64,000 nucleotides of DNA, taken from positions 4,340,001 through 4,404,000 of the forward strand of contig JAMXSV010000003.1 in NCBI GenBank assembly GCA_027559495.1, given 5' to 3'. The DNA comes from Aurifilum marmelostoma (taxonomy: Eukaryota > Ascomycota > Sordariomycetes > Diaporthales > Cryphonectriaceae). The notes under the pieces are model-generated. The model was given only the letters and a program-made list of their open reading frames with translations, had not been told where the DNA came from and did not search any database. A program made the position numbers and the translations under genes. This document shows positions 22,375 through 32,894 of this stretch, in pieces (the stretch's first letter is position 1; each line of letters starts with the position of its first letter).

Positions 22375-23548
22375 ATGAGCGTACCCGTCCTGAGCACCCC
22401 TCCCGACGAGAGGTCAGCCTACATCATCGATCAGCTCGAGGGCGAGCGCATCACCATCCCCGGCAGCAAGGGTGTCTTCCGTATCCTCGCCTCCTCCAAG
22501 CAGACCCAGGGCGGCATCGCCGTCTTCTCGAGCGGTGCCGTGCTGTCTGACGCGCCAGGTTTTCACTGGCATGCTGAGGCTCATGATGTCTTTCTTCCGA
22601 CCAAGGGGTTTTTGAAGCTATGGAATGGCGACAAGTGCAGGGTCATGGGGCCTGGCGATTTTGCTTATGTTCCTCCTGTGAGTATATTTCCGAGAACAGT
22701 GTATAAATATACTCACACATACATTTCTGCGTAAATCTCAATGTGAGACATACACGTGAATGTGTTTCCTGTCTAGTTACTGACACCACACCCAGAAAGT
22801 CATACACAACCCAGAGATGCTCGGCCCCCACACCGAACAGCTAGGCCTCGTGGCCCCAGGCGACTGGGTCGACTTCTTCCGCTACGTCGCCGACTCGTAC
22901 AGCGGCCTTCTCGTCCCCGAAACCGACACCCGCGACCTCAAAGCCCATATCATCCCCAAAGTCATGGCGGCCCGTGACCGCTTCGACGTCCACTTTGTCC
23001 GCGACCACCAGCCCCCAGAGGTCAGCGAATGGCTCGACTCCGAGTGCACCATCCCGGAGGACCCGCTGACGCCGTACTTTTTGCGCGCAAACACGGGTCC
23101 CAGGCAGCTCCTGGGAGGCGTCATGTCGAGGCCATTCATCTATGCGCGCCAGACCGCGGGCAGGTTCGCCATCACGAGTCTGGAGTCTTCGAGTGTTTAC
23201 GGCAGGTCGGTGCTGGCCGAGAGGTGGATGACATTTCAGCGCGTGGACCACTGCTTTTGTGTGCAGGAGGGCATCCTCAAGGTCCGGCTGAGGGGTGAGG
23301 AGGCATGGAGCGAGGTCAGAGAGGGCCAGACGCTGCTGGTGCCTGCAGGCCAGGCATTTGTGCTGGACTTTGGGAGCCGTTATGTGCGCGCCATCACATT
23401 CACGAACGGCAAGGGCCTCGAGGAGGTAGTGAGGCTGGCTGGGGCAGACTTTGCTGGTGTGGTGCTGCCGGATGAGGCGGCCGCGTCTGATGCTGCGAGA
23501 CTGCAGGAGGCGTTTGCCGATGTGGAAGTGACTTCGGAAGATCTGTAG
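22375..23548 (+). CDS. Quercetin 2,3-dioxygenase-like bicupin, 351 aa
   Basis: Two cupin domains, as in fungal quercetinase (metal-dependent ring cleavage of flavonols with release of CO). Exons are 22375-22677 and 22796-23548, joined over a 118-nt GTGAGT intron. The N-terminal cupin has GFHWHAEAHDVF (residues 62-73) and a downstream His (about 105) as possible metal ligands. The spacing differs from the classic His-x-His-x4-Glu: Asp71 occupies the usual Glu position, and Glu68 and His70 are extra candidates. The C-terminal cupin (about 230-320) contains RVDHCFCVQEGILKVRL. No signal peptide, so probably intracellular, unlike the secreted Aspergillus quercetinase. The fold is secure; the substrate is not. 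It is divergent from the Zn2Cys6 regulator and convergent with an FAD monooxygenase. Confidence 0.85.
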
Positions 23549-23875
23549 TAGAGTTGCCCTCGTGATGTGAAGGTAATTTTAGATTTAGAATACCAAAGCT
23601 TGTTTTATTCATAGTCTGAATGATCGTTCCTTCAGGGCTATCTGGTCTGAGGTGCCGTGTATTGCAATATGGGACGCTAACAAGATCGAGATAATTATCA
23701 GACAACTATTCAGCTTGACACGCTGCTTTAGAGATTCTAAACAGATCCAATTCACTCAAAAAGAAGCGTCGAACCAAATCAGGCATATCGGAGGTCTCTG
23801 TTGACCGATTACAATAACTGAATGTAGTATGACTTTAGACTGCTATAATTCTTGGAACAAAAATATATATATTTA

Positions 23876-25701
23876 TCAGAATGGATCACTCCGCACTGCG
23901 TCTTCGACTTCCTTGAACGCATCGTAGCCATATAGCCACGGCTGGACCTCTGGACACGTCCACCTGCTGGGGAACGGACCCTTGAGTTCTTTGCCTAGCA
24001 TGGAGAGGAACAACGCATCTCGTGCCTCCTGCTCTGGACCATCGGGCATGTGAAAGTCGTGGCGCTTTTTTTAAAAGAAGAGAAGAAGAGAGAAGAATTA
24101 GCAACAGTGAACACGAGGAACAAGACTTGCCTCGTCCATAACATAAATAGAATAGACGAGGTCGATGAGGATTGAATGAGAAGAAGGAAGAAATAATACC
24201 TGTTTGAATGTCTCCCGCACAATGGCCTCGCCTCGGACTTTTCGAAGCTTCTCATACATCTTCAGAGCCTTTGGTATCTGCTCCCTGGACTTGATATGGC
24301 CCAACAATTGGCCGAGGACCGCGCCGTCCTCTACTGCAGAGTTGGCCCCTTGTGCTAGATATGGTAGCATTGGGTGACAAGAATCGCCCCTATATGTATC
24401 TGGAATTAGTATATGCCTCTCTTTTCAAACCCAGCAAATGAGATACCGAGGAGGGTCTTACACAAAAACGAAGTTGCCTTTTTCGTTTACCCACGATGGA
24501 AGCTCCTCTCCTAAAATTGTGGAAGAATCGAATGTCAGCTCTCCATCCTCGCGCAGATGCTCGATAGTCTTCACCAGAGTCGTTAGGAGTCATCATAACT
24601 CACTGTGCATCAACCGCCACTTCTCCACCGTGTCAACTTTTTCCAGGAACCTCTTCAGAATCGGATCCCACTCCTTGAACAGCGCCTTCATCTCATCCAG
24701 GCTGCCCCTCTGCTTACTAACTCCCTCGGGCAGATCGTCCGGCACCAGCAGCACCAGGTTATACAGCTGGCCGGCCCTCATCGAGTACCCGACAGCATGT
24801 GCCCCAGGCCCGATCCAGAAATGGACGGTAGGCTCACTGATCCAGCGCTGTAGCTCCTCGTCGCCCTCGGCATCGTCTAGGCTCAGCATTAGCCGATACG
24901 CCAGATCGCCGGTCGGCAGAGGTTTACGCTCCTCCGCCCCGGCGCCCAAGAAACAGGCCTGGCACTTGGACCAGACTCCATCCGCAGCAACGACAATGTC
25001 ACCGCGCGCCCTTGTCCCGCTCTTGGTCACCACCTCGGCCGCGTCAAAGTCCACCGAGCTGATCTGTTCCCCGAGGCGGAACCGCACGCCCAGCTCCTTG
25101 GCGCGGCTTACGAGGGCGCGCTGCATGTCGACGCGGTGCATGTCGAGGAACGGTGCGTTGTACTTGGCGCGCATGTTCCGGTCGAAGTGGTCCTCGTGAG
25201 CGAGCACTTTTCCAGAGTACCGGTGGACGGTAAGCGAGGTTGGCTCTGCGGCAGATTTCCAGAGGCGGTCTGCCAGGCCCCATTGTTGGAGGATGCGTGT
25301 TGAGTTGGGCGTTACTTGGAGACCCGCGCCGACCTATTGTTTGTGGTGGTGACATTTTCCTTATGTGAGCTTGGGATTCCATCCATGAGTCCCGCGGCAG
25401 ACTTGAAGACTTCTTTTCAATCATGAAAGCAATTCTTTACCTCGAGGAGTTCCTTGGCAGACTCGAAAACGGTGACGCTGTGTCCCGACAGAGCCGACGA
25501 GATGGCTGTTGCGAGCCCGCTTATCCCCGCCCCGACGACGATGATGTCAAGCTTGACTGCTGCTTTCTGCTGCGTGTGTACGCCGTTGGCCTCGATCGTA
25601 TGGCCGTTGGCCTCTGTCTGGTTCTTTTCCGCCATGACTGGAGAAGAACTTTCGAGGTAGAATGGCAAGAACTGCCAGGTTTTCTGAAGGAAGGCGAGCA
25701 T
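23876..25701 (-). CDS. FAD-dependent aromatic monooxygenase (salicylate-hydroxylase type), 472 aa
   Basis: Group A flavoprotein monooxygenase. These enzymes hydroxylate phenolic rings using NAD(P)H and O2; salicylate, related benzoates or a secondary metabolite are possible substrates. Seen: the Rossmann GAGISG motif at residues 57-62, VAADGVWS in the middle, and the second FAD motif GDSCHPMLPYLAQGAN from residue 348. Five exons: 25701-25441, 25333-24604, 24510-24462, 24389-24200, 24064-23876. The introns are 107, 93, 72 and 135 nt, and all joins restore conserved sequence such as FVFVGDS. The first ATG is 25701. An internal ATG at 25635 gives 450 aa and fits the usual family start better, so the first 22 residues are doubtful. 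No signal peptide or anchor is evident. It ends about 330 bp from the convergent cupin gene, which suggests but does not prove a common pathway. Confidence 0.88.
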
Positions 25702-26741
25702 CTTGGTGGGCTGTGGAGAGAACTAATCAAGAGTAGCAGGTCTAGCCGTCTGGGGATTCCACACTGCAGATGTTGGGCCAAGAATAAATCATGGGGCTGA
25801 CATGTCAGGGCTGTTAAAAGGATCTTGAGCTCATCACTAGAGAAATTTGAAAGTCTTGGTGTTCTCTCTGATGCGAAACGAATGCATACACATCTGTACA
25901 TGATATACATGACTTTCTGCATGTGATAACAGACATGCATACGCATACAGGTATACGAAAGGTACATACATACATGCATGCTGGGAAGAGCCGGAAATCC
26001 CGGCGCGAGATCCAATCCGGGGAAGCCCGGATTATCCGAGCCCTCCTCCACACACCCCTCAAACCTCCCCACGGGGCGCCAGTCAGGTGGAGCATCCGGC
26101 CATGGTTGCGTATTGCCTTCGACTTCATCTGACGGCGCCATGATGCCGTTCGCGCTTTAAAGAGAACGCGATTCGAGTCCGAGAGAGCGAAGAGCCTGGA
26201 TTTGTGGTGTAAGCGGAGCCGGATCTCCCGCAAGAATCGCCGAGAATAGAAGGTCTGTGTGTCTGGGGCTGTCGTGTGTTACAGGTCTTGTCAAGATTTG
26301 TCTGTTGACAAGCGTGGGTTGTTGTGTCCGTGTATATCCCAGAGTCGTGGCTTGGAGGGGTCCGGACCAAATTGGCCCAGTGGGACCGCACCGTAGCCAT
26401 ACTTTGTACGCGAGCAGGGATGGCTCATGAGCAGCATGACCAAGGTCAAGGGAAGAGATTTAGACCGGAAGTTCTTGGGCCGAAGTGAAGTAGATCGAGG
26501 TCAACAAGACTGCGATAGCTGTCAATGCAATGGCATTGTGACGAGGCTGAGGTAGAAGCGCAAGACTGACGATGCTATTCATGTCGGTGGCTGCAGTGAT
26601 TGTCGCGAACTGACTGGCTACTGAAAGTGCATAACGAAGGATCTATCTTTCCTGACCAGTTACATCCTTTGGGAGAATATACGTGATTCTTCTTCGCAAT
26701 GAACCAAACATCATTCACCATTGGACCAGGGCTACCTCCTC
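25702..26741. other. Intergenic region upstream of the monooxygenase
   Basis: It holds the monooxygenase promoter and the 3' flank of the GST. Around 25870-25980 the sequence is rich in alternating CATA/GTATA steps. No supportable gene: open frames on both strands lack motifs. Confidence 0.5.
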
Positions 26742-27587
26742 TCAGGGCACACCTCTCCCTGCCCGTGTGGCCTTGGCCAGCTCACTCATCGCCTCGTCCG
26801 TGGCATACCGCTCATAGATGGGCAAGTAGTGCTCCCGATCACTCATGGTCGCCTGAACACTCTCCCTCTCCGACACAGCCTTGCTCCACACCCTCCACCT
26901 CTCCCACAGCCTCTCCTGGTCCTCATCTCCCTTCTCTTCCCTAGCGGACGGCACACCAAGCCCGCCTTCCTTGAAGTAATCAAACACCCAGAACCTCACA
27001 GCCCAGGGCGCGAGCATGATATCGGGCAGACTCAGCTCCTGGCCTGCAAAGAACGGGCCTGCCGGGTCGGCGTCCCTGATCCAGGTGATGAGGGTCTGCA
27101 GGAACTCATGCCTTGCCTCGTCTAGGCTGTAAGGCTTGTCTGGAGTGTGCTGCAGGAAGCGGTGGAAGGCGGGGATGATCCGGCTCGTCACATAGTCGAC
27201 TGAGATCTTCAGCTTGGCCTTTCTGAAAGGATCATCCCTCGGTAGGAGGTAGGGTGGATTCTGGGGAAAAGTCTCGTCTAAGTACTCGCATATGATGCCC
27301 GACTCGATCAACGGCTGGGGCCCGTCTGACGTGGGGACTCCCAGGGTCGGGACGAGGCCGCGGGGGTTGAGCTTGAGAAAGGAGGGCTCCTTTTTGTAAG
27401 GGTTGATCTCCTGGTAGCGGTAGGGGATGTTTTTCTCCTCGAGGGTGATCCACACCCTCTGCACGAAAGGGCAGAACCAGCCCGAGTACAGGACGTGGTC
27501 GGCCCGGGCGTCGTCCTCGTGCTGCTTGACGATCTCGGCTGCCCTGCCTGTGGCTACTGGGTGGAGGTTCTCGTCGGGTATGCCCAT
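26742..27587 (-). CDS. Omega-type glutathione S-transferase, 281 aa
   Basis: Single-exon gene. The N-terminal thioredoxin-like domain contains GWFCPFVQR with the active-site Cys at residue 39. This is the omega-class pattern, which favours thiol transfer and dehydroascorbate-type reductions over classical conjugation. LVPTLGVP supplies the cis-Pro region that binds glutathione, and ESGIICEYLDETF is the gamma-glutamyl contact motif. A helical C-terminal domain follows. No targeting signal, so cytosolic. The start ATG at 27587 gives the usual omega-type leader. It shares orientation with the upstream monooxygenase but is separated by about 1 kb, so it is independently transcribed. Possible roles are redox repair or detoxification of reactive aromatic intermediates (inference). 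Confidence 0.93.
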   Translation of the reverse strand: MGIPDENLHPVATGRAAEIVKQHEDDARADHVLYSGWFCPFVQRVWITLEEKNIPYRYQEINPYKKEPSFLKLNPRGLVPTLGVPTSDGPQPLIESGIICEYLDETFPQNPPYLLPRDDPFRKAKLKISVDYVTSRIIPAFHRFLQHTPDKPYSLDEARHEFLQTLITWIRDADPAGPFFAGQELSLPDIMLAPWAVRFWVFDYFKEGGLGVPSAREEKGDEDQERLWERWRVWSKAVSERESVQATMSDREHYLPIYERYATDEAMSELAKATRAGRGVP

Positions 27588-28221
27588 GATGCGTGAGAAA
27601 ATTTTGATAAATATAGATTTAGACTACTGAGGAGATGGGAAATCTAAGTAAGGTAGATGCTAAGTCTTCTCTGGGTCGGAAGACATGACTTCAGGGAGGA
27701 TGATGCATATAAGGGAGGGGTCCTGTCATTGCTTTGAAATCATTGCCTGTATGAAGTATACATGACGCAATAATTACTTGCGGCACTATGTACTCGTGTC
27801 AAATATTTGGAGAATCAGCTCAACTACAGAGGTGAATAGTTGATCCTTGCTGAATCTCAAACATTCAACTCGCATTTTACCAATTCCTCACTACTTTTTA
27901 TTAAAGAAAAAAAAAATAATTAGACTCTCTCATCATAATCATTTCACATCTGAAAGAAAAGTCCAAAATTTGGTTAGGAATGGCTAGTAGCCTTATTTGA
28001 CGATCCGATGATCTCGAAATTGCGAACAAACAGTCTGAAAAGAATGTCCAACCGATATCGGTGCATAGCCCGCAGAAAATGATCTTTCTGTCTCTCTCTC
28101 TCTCCTCCCCCCCCCTCTCTCTCTGTGGTGTGTGTCAACAACTCCTAGCAGAGTGTACTTTACGCACATCAAGGCTATGGAACATGCAAACTGATATGCA
28201 TACACAGCCTCTCTTTCTTCC
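27588..28221. other. Spacer between the GST and the GLEYA gene
   Basis: GST promoter and GLEYA 3' flank. A CT-rich run with a C9 tract lies at about 28088-28122. No gene is seen. Confidence 0.5.
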
Positions 28222-29779
28222 TTACGTAGCCTCGTTGCCCCAGTCCAGCCAGTTGGGCGCCACCCCATCACAAGAGAACTGTATCACATTGGACGTGCTT
28301 CCGCTCGAATCCATGATTGTAGACCCGTCCGGTGCCTGGATGGCGACGCCAAACGAGTAGGGCCCCGTGGCCTGCGCAAATGCAAACCGCAGCGGGATAT
28401 ACTGGCCCTGGTTGGCATTGATGGCCACCGTGTTGCCGAGCGACGACACCACGTTGGCGTTGCTGCCCGTGTAGCCCGTGTACTCGATCTGCTCATTGCC
28501 CACCCAGATGTAGGCCAGGTCGTCGGTGGACGTGTCAAAGCTGAAAGTGTAAGGCCCCGAGATCGGGCAGTAGACAAAACCGCGCCACTGGACCATGTAG
28601 AAGTTGCAGGGTACCTGCGTGCCGCCCTGGTTGTACGTGTCCGAATTGCTTTGGCAGAAGCCTGAAAAGCCGCCTGCCTGGGTGGCTGGACTCTCGGTGC
28701 CGTTGACGTTGGGGGCGATGGTCTTGAGGTATTCTGGATTGTTGGCGGCGTAGTTGGGATAGGGTGAGCTGTTGATCCAGTATGCCCACTGGAGGCCTGC
28801 ATTGTTGCATGAGTTGTCTGCCGCCGTGGGTGTAGCACAGAAAGTGATGGTCGAGGTGGGCGTCTGAGTCACTGTAGTGGTCTATTTATTTGTGAGAGTG
28901 TTCTATGTGAGCAAGTGTCTCTATCTCTTCGTTTCTTTCTGTCCTTCATCTCCTCTGCTTTTCTCTGTCCTCTTTCTCACTTCAGGAAGATATGACTTAC
29001 GGGTGTTACAGTAGGGGTCACAGTAGGCGTGACAGTAAGAGTGCCCGTGTTTGTAGCAGTCACGGGAACAGTCGAGGTAGTAGTCGAGACCGCCGTCCGA
29101 GTGGTCGTGCTCGTGACAGTTGGTGTCCCAATACCCGCACACTGGCAGATCTCCGTCTGAACCGCTGCGCTGTCTCCAGAAAGAACGGACGGCACCGTCG
29201 CCAGGATCTGGCGCTTGCGAGCTATGCCGGGGGGCGGGTTGGTACAGGTGGTCGTGTACACGGTGCTGCCTGTCACTGTCGTCGTGGTCGCTGAGCCGGT
29301 GACGGGCGCTGCGGTGGTGGGCGAGGCGGTGACGACGGTCTGGACGCTGTTGGTCCCGGTAGCAACGTAGGTGGTGACGGTGCTGGTCGATGTTGTCGAG
29401 GTGGTCCGGACGATGACGACTGGTGTGTAACCAAGGAGGCTGATTTAGGTACATGATCAGTAAGCTGGAAGGGAAACCTTAAAACAGGGGAGTAGACGCC
29501 CCCAATCGGCATGATACAAGGGACTGTATGCATGTGTGTATGTGTCGGGAGGTAATCGACCCCAGGGCCTTGAAGAACGTACGCTTGGCAGTACGCAGGG
29601 GCACCAGGCTCCAGGAGGAGATCTGCAGCCAAGGCGTTGAGGCCGGCAAGGACACACTGCAGGCCAGAGATGATCTGGCGAGGCTGAAAGAGCCCGAGGG
29701 CGCCATCAACGTCTGGCAGGGCAACGGCTGTGGCCAGCGCACAGAAGGGGACCACCCATAATAGCTTGAGTGAATGCAT
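28222..29779 (-). CDS. Secreted GLEYA-domain lectin/adhesin-like protein, 431 aa
   Basis: An extracellular protein with a signal peptide (about residues 1-20) and a Cys-containing N-terminal segment ending CQALLGYTP. Then comes a long Thr/Ser/Val-rich linker typical of O-glycosylated cell-wall stalks, with a KR site near RKRQ. A C-terminal GLEYA-type lectin domain contains WRGFVYCPISGPYTF, the acidic DTSTDDLAYIWVG and YTGYTG. GLEYA/PA14-like domains bind glycans in yeast flocculins and Epa adhesins. Exons: 29779-29583, 29439-29001, 28881-28222; introns 143 and 119 nt, all in frame. Unusually, the lectin domain is C-terminal and no GPI-attachment tail follows, so the protein is probably released or held non-covalently. 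The ligand is unknown. Confidence 0.85.
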
Positions 29780-31629
29780 TGTGATGATCAGACCCTTGTT
29801 ATGTCTTTTTCAGATGATGTCACAATGGGAATGAATCTGGGGAGAGGGCGAGAACTGGAGAGAGAGGAGAGTAATTATGTCCACTCCGTAATGTGTGCAG
29901 GAGGATGCCCGACAGAATCCAACCTCGAAAACCCTCGAGAAGGGGGAGATCACGACGATATATATACCCCTCGAAGGGAGGGTGGCAATGACGTCCATCT
30001 ACACGAATCGACGACGGTCTAGAGCAGAGCACACATCCCTTTCACCTCGTTGTCTCAAAGGACGGCGGATCATAGTAAGCGGCGAAGGTGCAGGAGGAGG
30101 GGAGATTCACACTCTCTCTTTAATGTGACCCTCTTCCGACCTCGACTGATGGACTGTTCTCGCCCAGCGTATGCAAGGTATGAATGCCGTGTCTGAAAGG
30201 GATGAGGCGATATAACCTCAGCTGGGGAAGAAGAAAAAAAAAGGCGTCGGCCCGAATTTAACCAAGGGACGTCAAGAATGTGTGCGCTTTGTGGCTGGGT
30301 GCCTGAGAACTTTCTGATTCTATTAGGCTTCCAAAGACATATATTCAGCCAAGCCTGACACTTTCTTGGCCGGGTAATGGCTTTGCAGTTTGACAAATGA
30401 GGATCGTCGTCGTTGGGACATATGGTGTCTTAACATTTCAGCACTCGAGGCAGGTAGAGACATTGAATTTTTTAATTTTACCCCCCCCCCCCAAATTCGC
30501 TTCTTATAACAGCGAATTTTAGCTCTGAATCTATCATTCGTTATAGCCACTAATTCACTCGATTATGTTGACTTGTAACCATCGGGTATCTGGTTGCTGT
30601 CGTATGGGATATCTCGCATGTAGACATCCAAGTAAAACTAACACCAGCTCGTATGATTTCATGATATTTGAACTTTTATGTCCAAGCTCACATCCCGATT
30701 TGAGAAAAAGAAAAAAAAAAAGGTGTGCCAGACTACATGAGAGACAGACAAGGGTCCAATTAGCAACAAAATGAAAAACAAGCCTTGCGCTATCACCGAA
30801 CAGGACTCCCCGAGGACGGGAAGATATCATGCGAACCGCTTAGATATTCCTCCCCTGCTTGAGGGTTGTCTCAAGGGCAGCCATGTAAATGGCTGGGAGC
30901 CCAGAAACCCAGGGCCAAGTGACCACATCGGCCGCATACCCGCACTCCCTCCCAAGCAGGGCAGGCAGTGTCAATGGTTTCATGCTTCGAGGAGGGGAGA
31001 GTAAGTGACCAGCAAGCCAGATGGTCAGGATACTTTCCAGAATCGTCCTATTCCAGTTTCGTATCATCATCATCATCATCATCATCGAGCGGGCAAAAAC
31101 TCTGTTCATCGCCGAACCAAAAACAAAAAGAAAAAGAACATTGCCTGCCGAGGGCGGCAGCACAACAAGGGCGCCCAGGAACATTCCAACTGTTTCTTTA
31201 TTTCTTGTCTGAGTAGCATCATGATGAGGGTGGAGGGGGCTTGTCGTGCTTGTCTCTGTGACAGTCCAGCTCTCATCGAGCCTCTCACTCTCTCTCGACA
31301 CAAGTGACACAGCGAACCGAGGGGTACGAGAGCACCTTTCCCGCCCGTGACTAGATAATTCGGAGCAAAAGTGCCTCTTCCCGTTTCGTTCTGGAGTCAA
31401 TACTGTCTATCGAGCCGTGTTGTCGCCGTTCTTTTGAGGCCAGCAAGCAACACGCGCAGCGAGCCCTTTGATCGGTCGGGGAAAAGTGAAGACAAATGAA
31501 ATCACTTTGATGGTCAGATATTTTCAAACATTTTTGGTGAGACTGGAAGTAATCATGTCTCAGGAGACTAATAAGTAATTACGTAGAGCAAGTGTATAAG
31601 TGTGTGTAAGCATTCAATTGCAATACTTA
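29780..31629. other. Intergenic region with simple repeats
   Basis: 1.85 kb without a convincing gene. It includes a C12 tract at 30481-30492 and an ATC microsatellite at about 31064-31087. Open frames on both strands, up to 186 codons, show simple-sequence composition and no motifs. Confidence 0.5.
31064..31087. repeat. ATC trinucleotide microsatellite
   Basis: A short perfect run of about eight ATC units in intergenic DNA. It produces poly-His, poly-Ser or poly-Ile in the different frames, which explains the spurious open frames over it. Confidence 0.85.
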
Positions 31630-32551
31630 ATCAATAGTTAATTCGGCTGAGTCAATACTCTGTCGTCTGATCGAAATGATCTCCCCAGATGTTTGTCTCA
31701 AGGATACCTTCGGCTTTCCGGCTACAGAAGCCATCCGAAGCCCTTCTTGAGATGTCGTCGCGTCTCTGTTGAAAAAAAAGACTCGATTAGAACGCATGTG
31801 GCATTCTAGGCCACCTATCTCTCCACTTCCTGATACCAACCACCCTCCAGCTCTTCTTCCTTGTAGAGGAAGCCATCATCCCGGGACCGACCCGTGCAAA
31901 CTCATTCTCCTCGTAGGAGCAAGTGGTGCTGGCGTATGGCTCGGGCTGCTCGCCGTCGTAGCAGAGCCAAGGGGCAGCATAGAAATTGTCTCGTCAGCGG
32001 CAGGCCCGATTTGTTGTCTCTCTTTTATGTGCGTCAGTCCTGCCGCCAGGTTGCCACCGGCAGACGTGCCGCCGACAATGAAGTCCTTGGTCAGATCGCC
32101 ACCTCACGTCTTCGCGTTGGTGTCTACGAACTGCAGTGTTACGAGAGTCACCAGCCGCAGAGGGAAACTTGTATTTCGGGTCAGGCGGTAGGACATGGCG
32201 TAGCAGATGAGACGAAGGTGCTTGATTGTTTGGCGCGCAATTCCCTCCTCCATCTCGGGCGCCCTGCCAGCGAACCATCCGCTTTGGATGAGCATTGCCA
32301 CAGGTGCGTCATCCCTGGGCGAACGGCTCGGGTTGGAACAGCACTGCTTATATGCCAGTGCCATCTGATGTCTGTAGTTACGGCGATTCACTTCCATTAG
32401 TTCAAGGGCTTGGTTCTCCGGGTTGGCACTATCGTATGTCTATCAAAGTGGCAAACATAGCCTTTCTCTCCTCGAGGTTTGAACCGCCTTCCTCCGTGGC
32501 TTGGCCGACCTCATTGAATTGGGAGAGTAATTCCTGGGTAATAGTCATAGT
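31630..32551 (-). pseudogene. Broken alpha/beta-hydrolase (carboxylesterase-like) relic
   Basis: Pieces of one alpha/beta hydrolase lie in order on the minus strand but in alternating frames. A start-like segment begins at 32551 and stops near 32437. Further pieces are GWFAGRAPEMEEG, LICYAMSYRL, PDPKYKFPSAAGDS (shifted) and LQFVDTNAKT (shifted back). GGDLTKDFIVGGTSAGGNL (shifted again) carries the GxSxG nucleophile elbow as GTSAG. A downstream CYDGEQPEPYASTT-like segment is in yet another frame. At least three frame changes and one stop interrupt it, and I found no intron set that removes them. Too many breaks for a single indel, so it is called a degraded gene. Its 3' boundary is approximate. 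It lies directly downstream of the acyl-CoA-dehydrogenase-like gene. No functional product is claimed. Confidence 0.65.
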
Positions 32552-32894
32552 TAAAGGTATTTATGAATATGTCAAAGACTTGTTAATGTTATGATAGTGC
32601 TGGGATGGTGCTTGGGAGTCTTGATGTTGACGTTCTCAAGTATCAGCACTGACTGTCCTGGCATATGAAATCCATTTTCTGCAGCCTCGGGGATTTTCAG
32701 CGTCGTATCCGAATAGTCTGAAGCAGTGCCTGTCGCAGCTTTACTGCAGAATCCTTTCTCTGTCGACTTATTGTGTCGAAATTTCCTGTATATATGGTTT
32801 TGATCATCGATGAACTTGCAAGGCATATCGTCTTGATAACATCCCGGTACATGTCCACATCTAGGCTCATCAGTAAGCTGTACCACATTCCCCT
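32552..32894. other. Spacer between pseudogene and acyl-CoA-dehydrogenase-like gene
   Basis: About 340 bp with nothing recognisable. It should contain the 3' UTR of the dehydrogenase-like gene. Confidence 0.5.

Noticed and set aside
32290..32400. Rescue of the esterase relic by introns
   Set aside because: I tried to place GT-AG introns between the frame changes; the conserved blocks are too close together (often under 30 nt apart).
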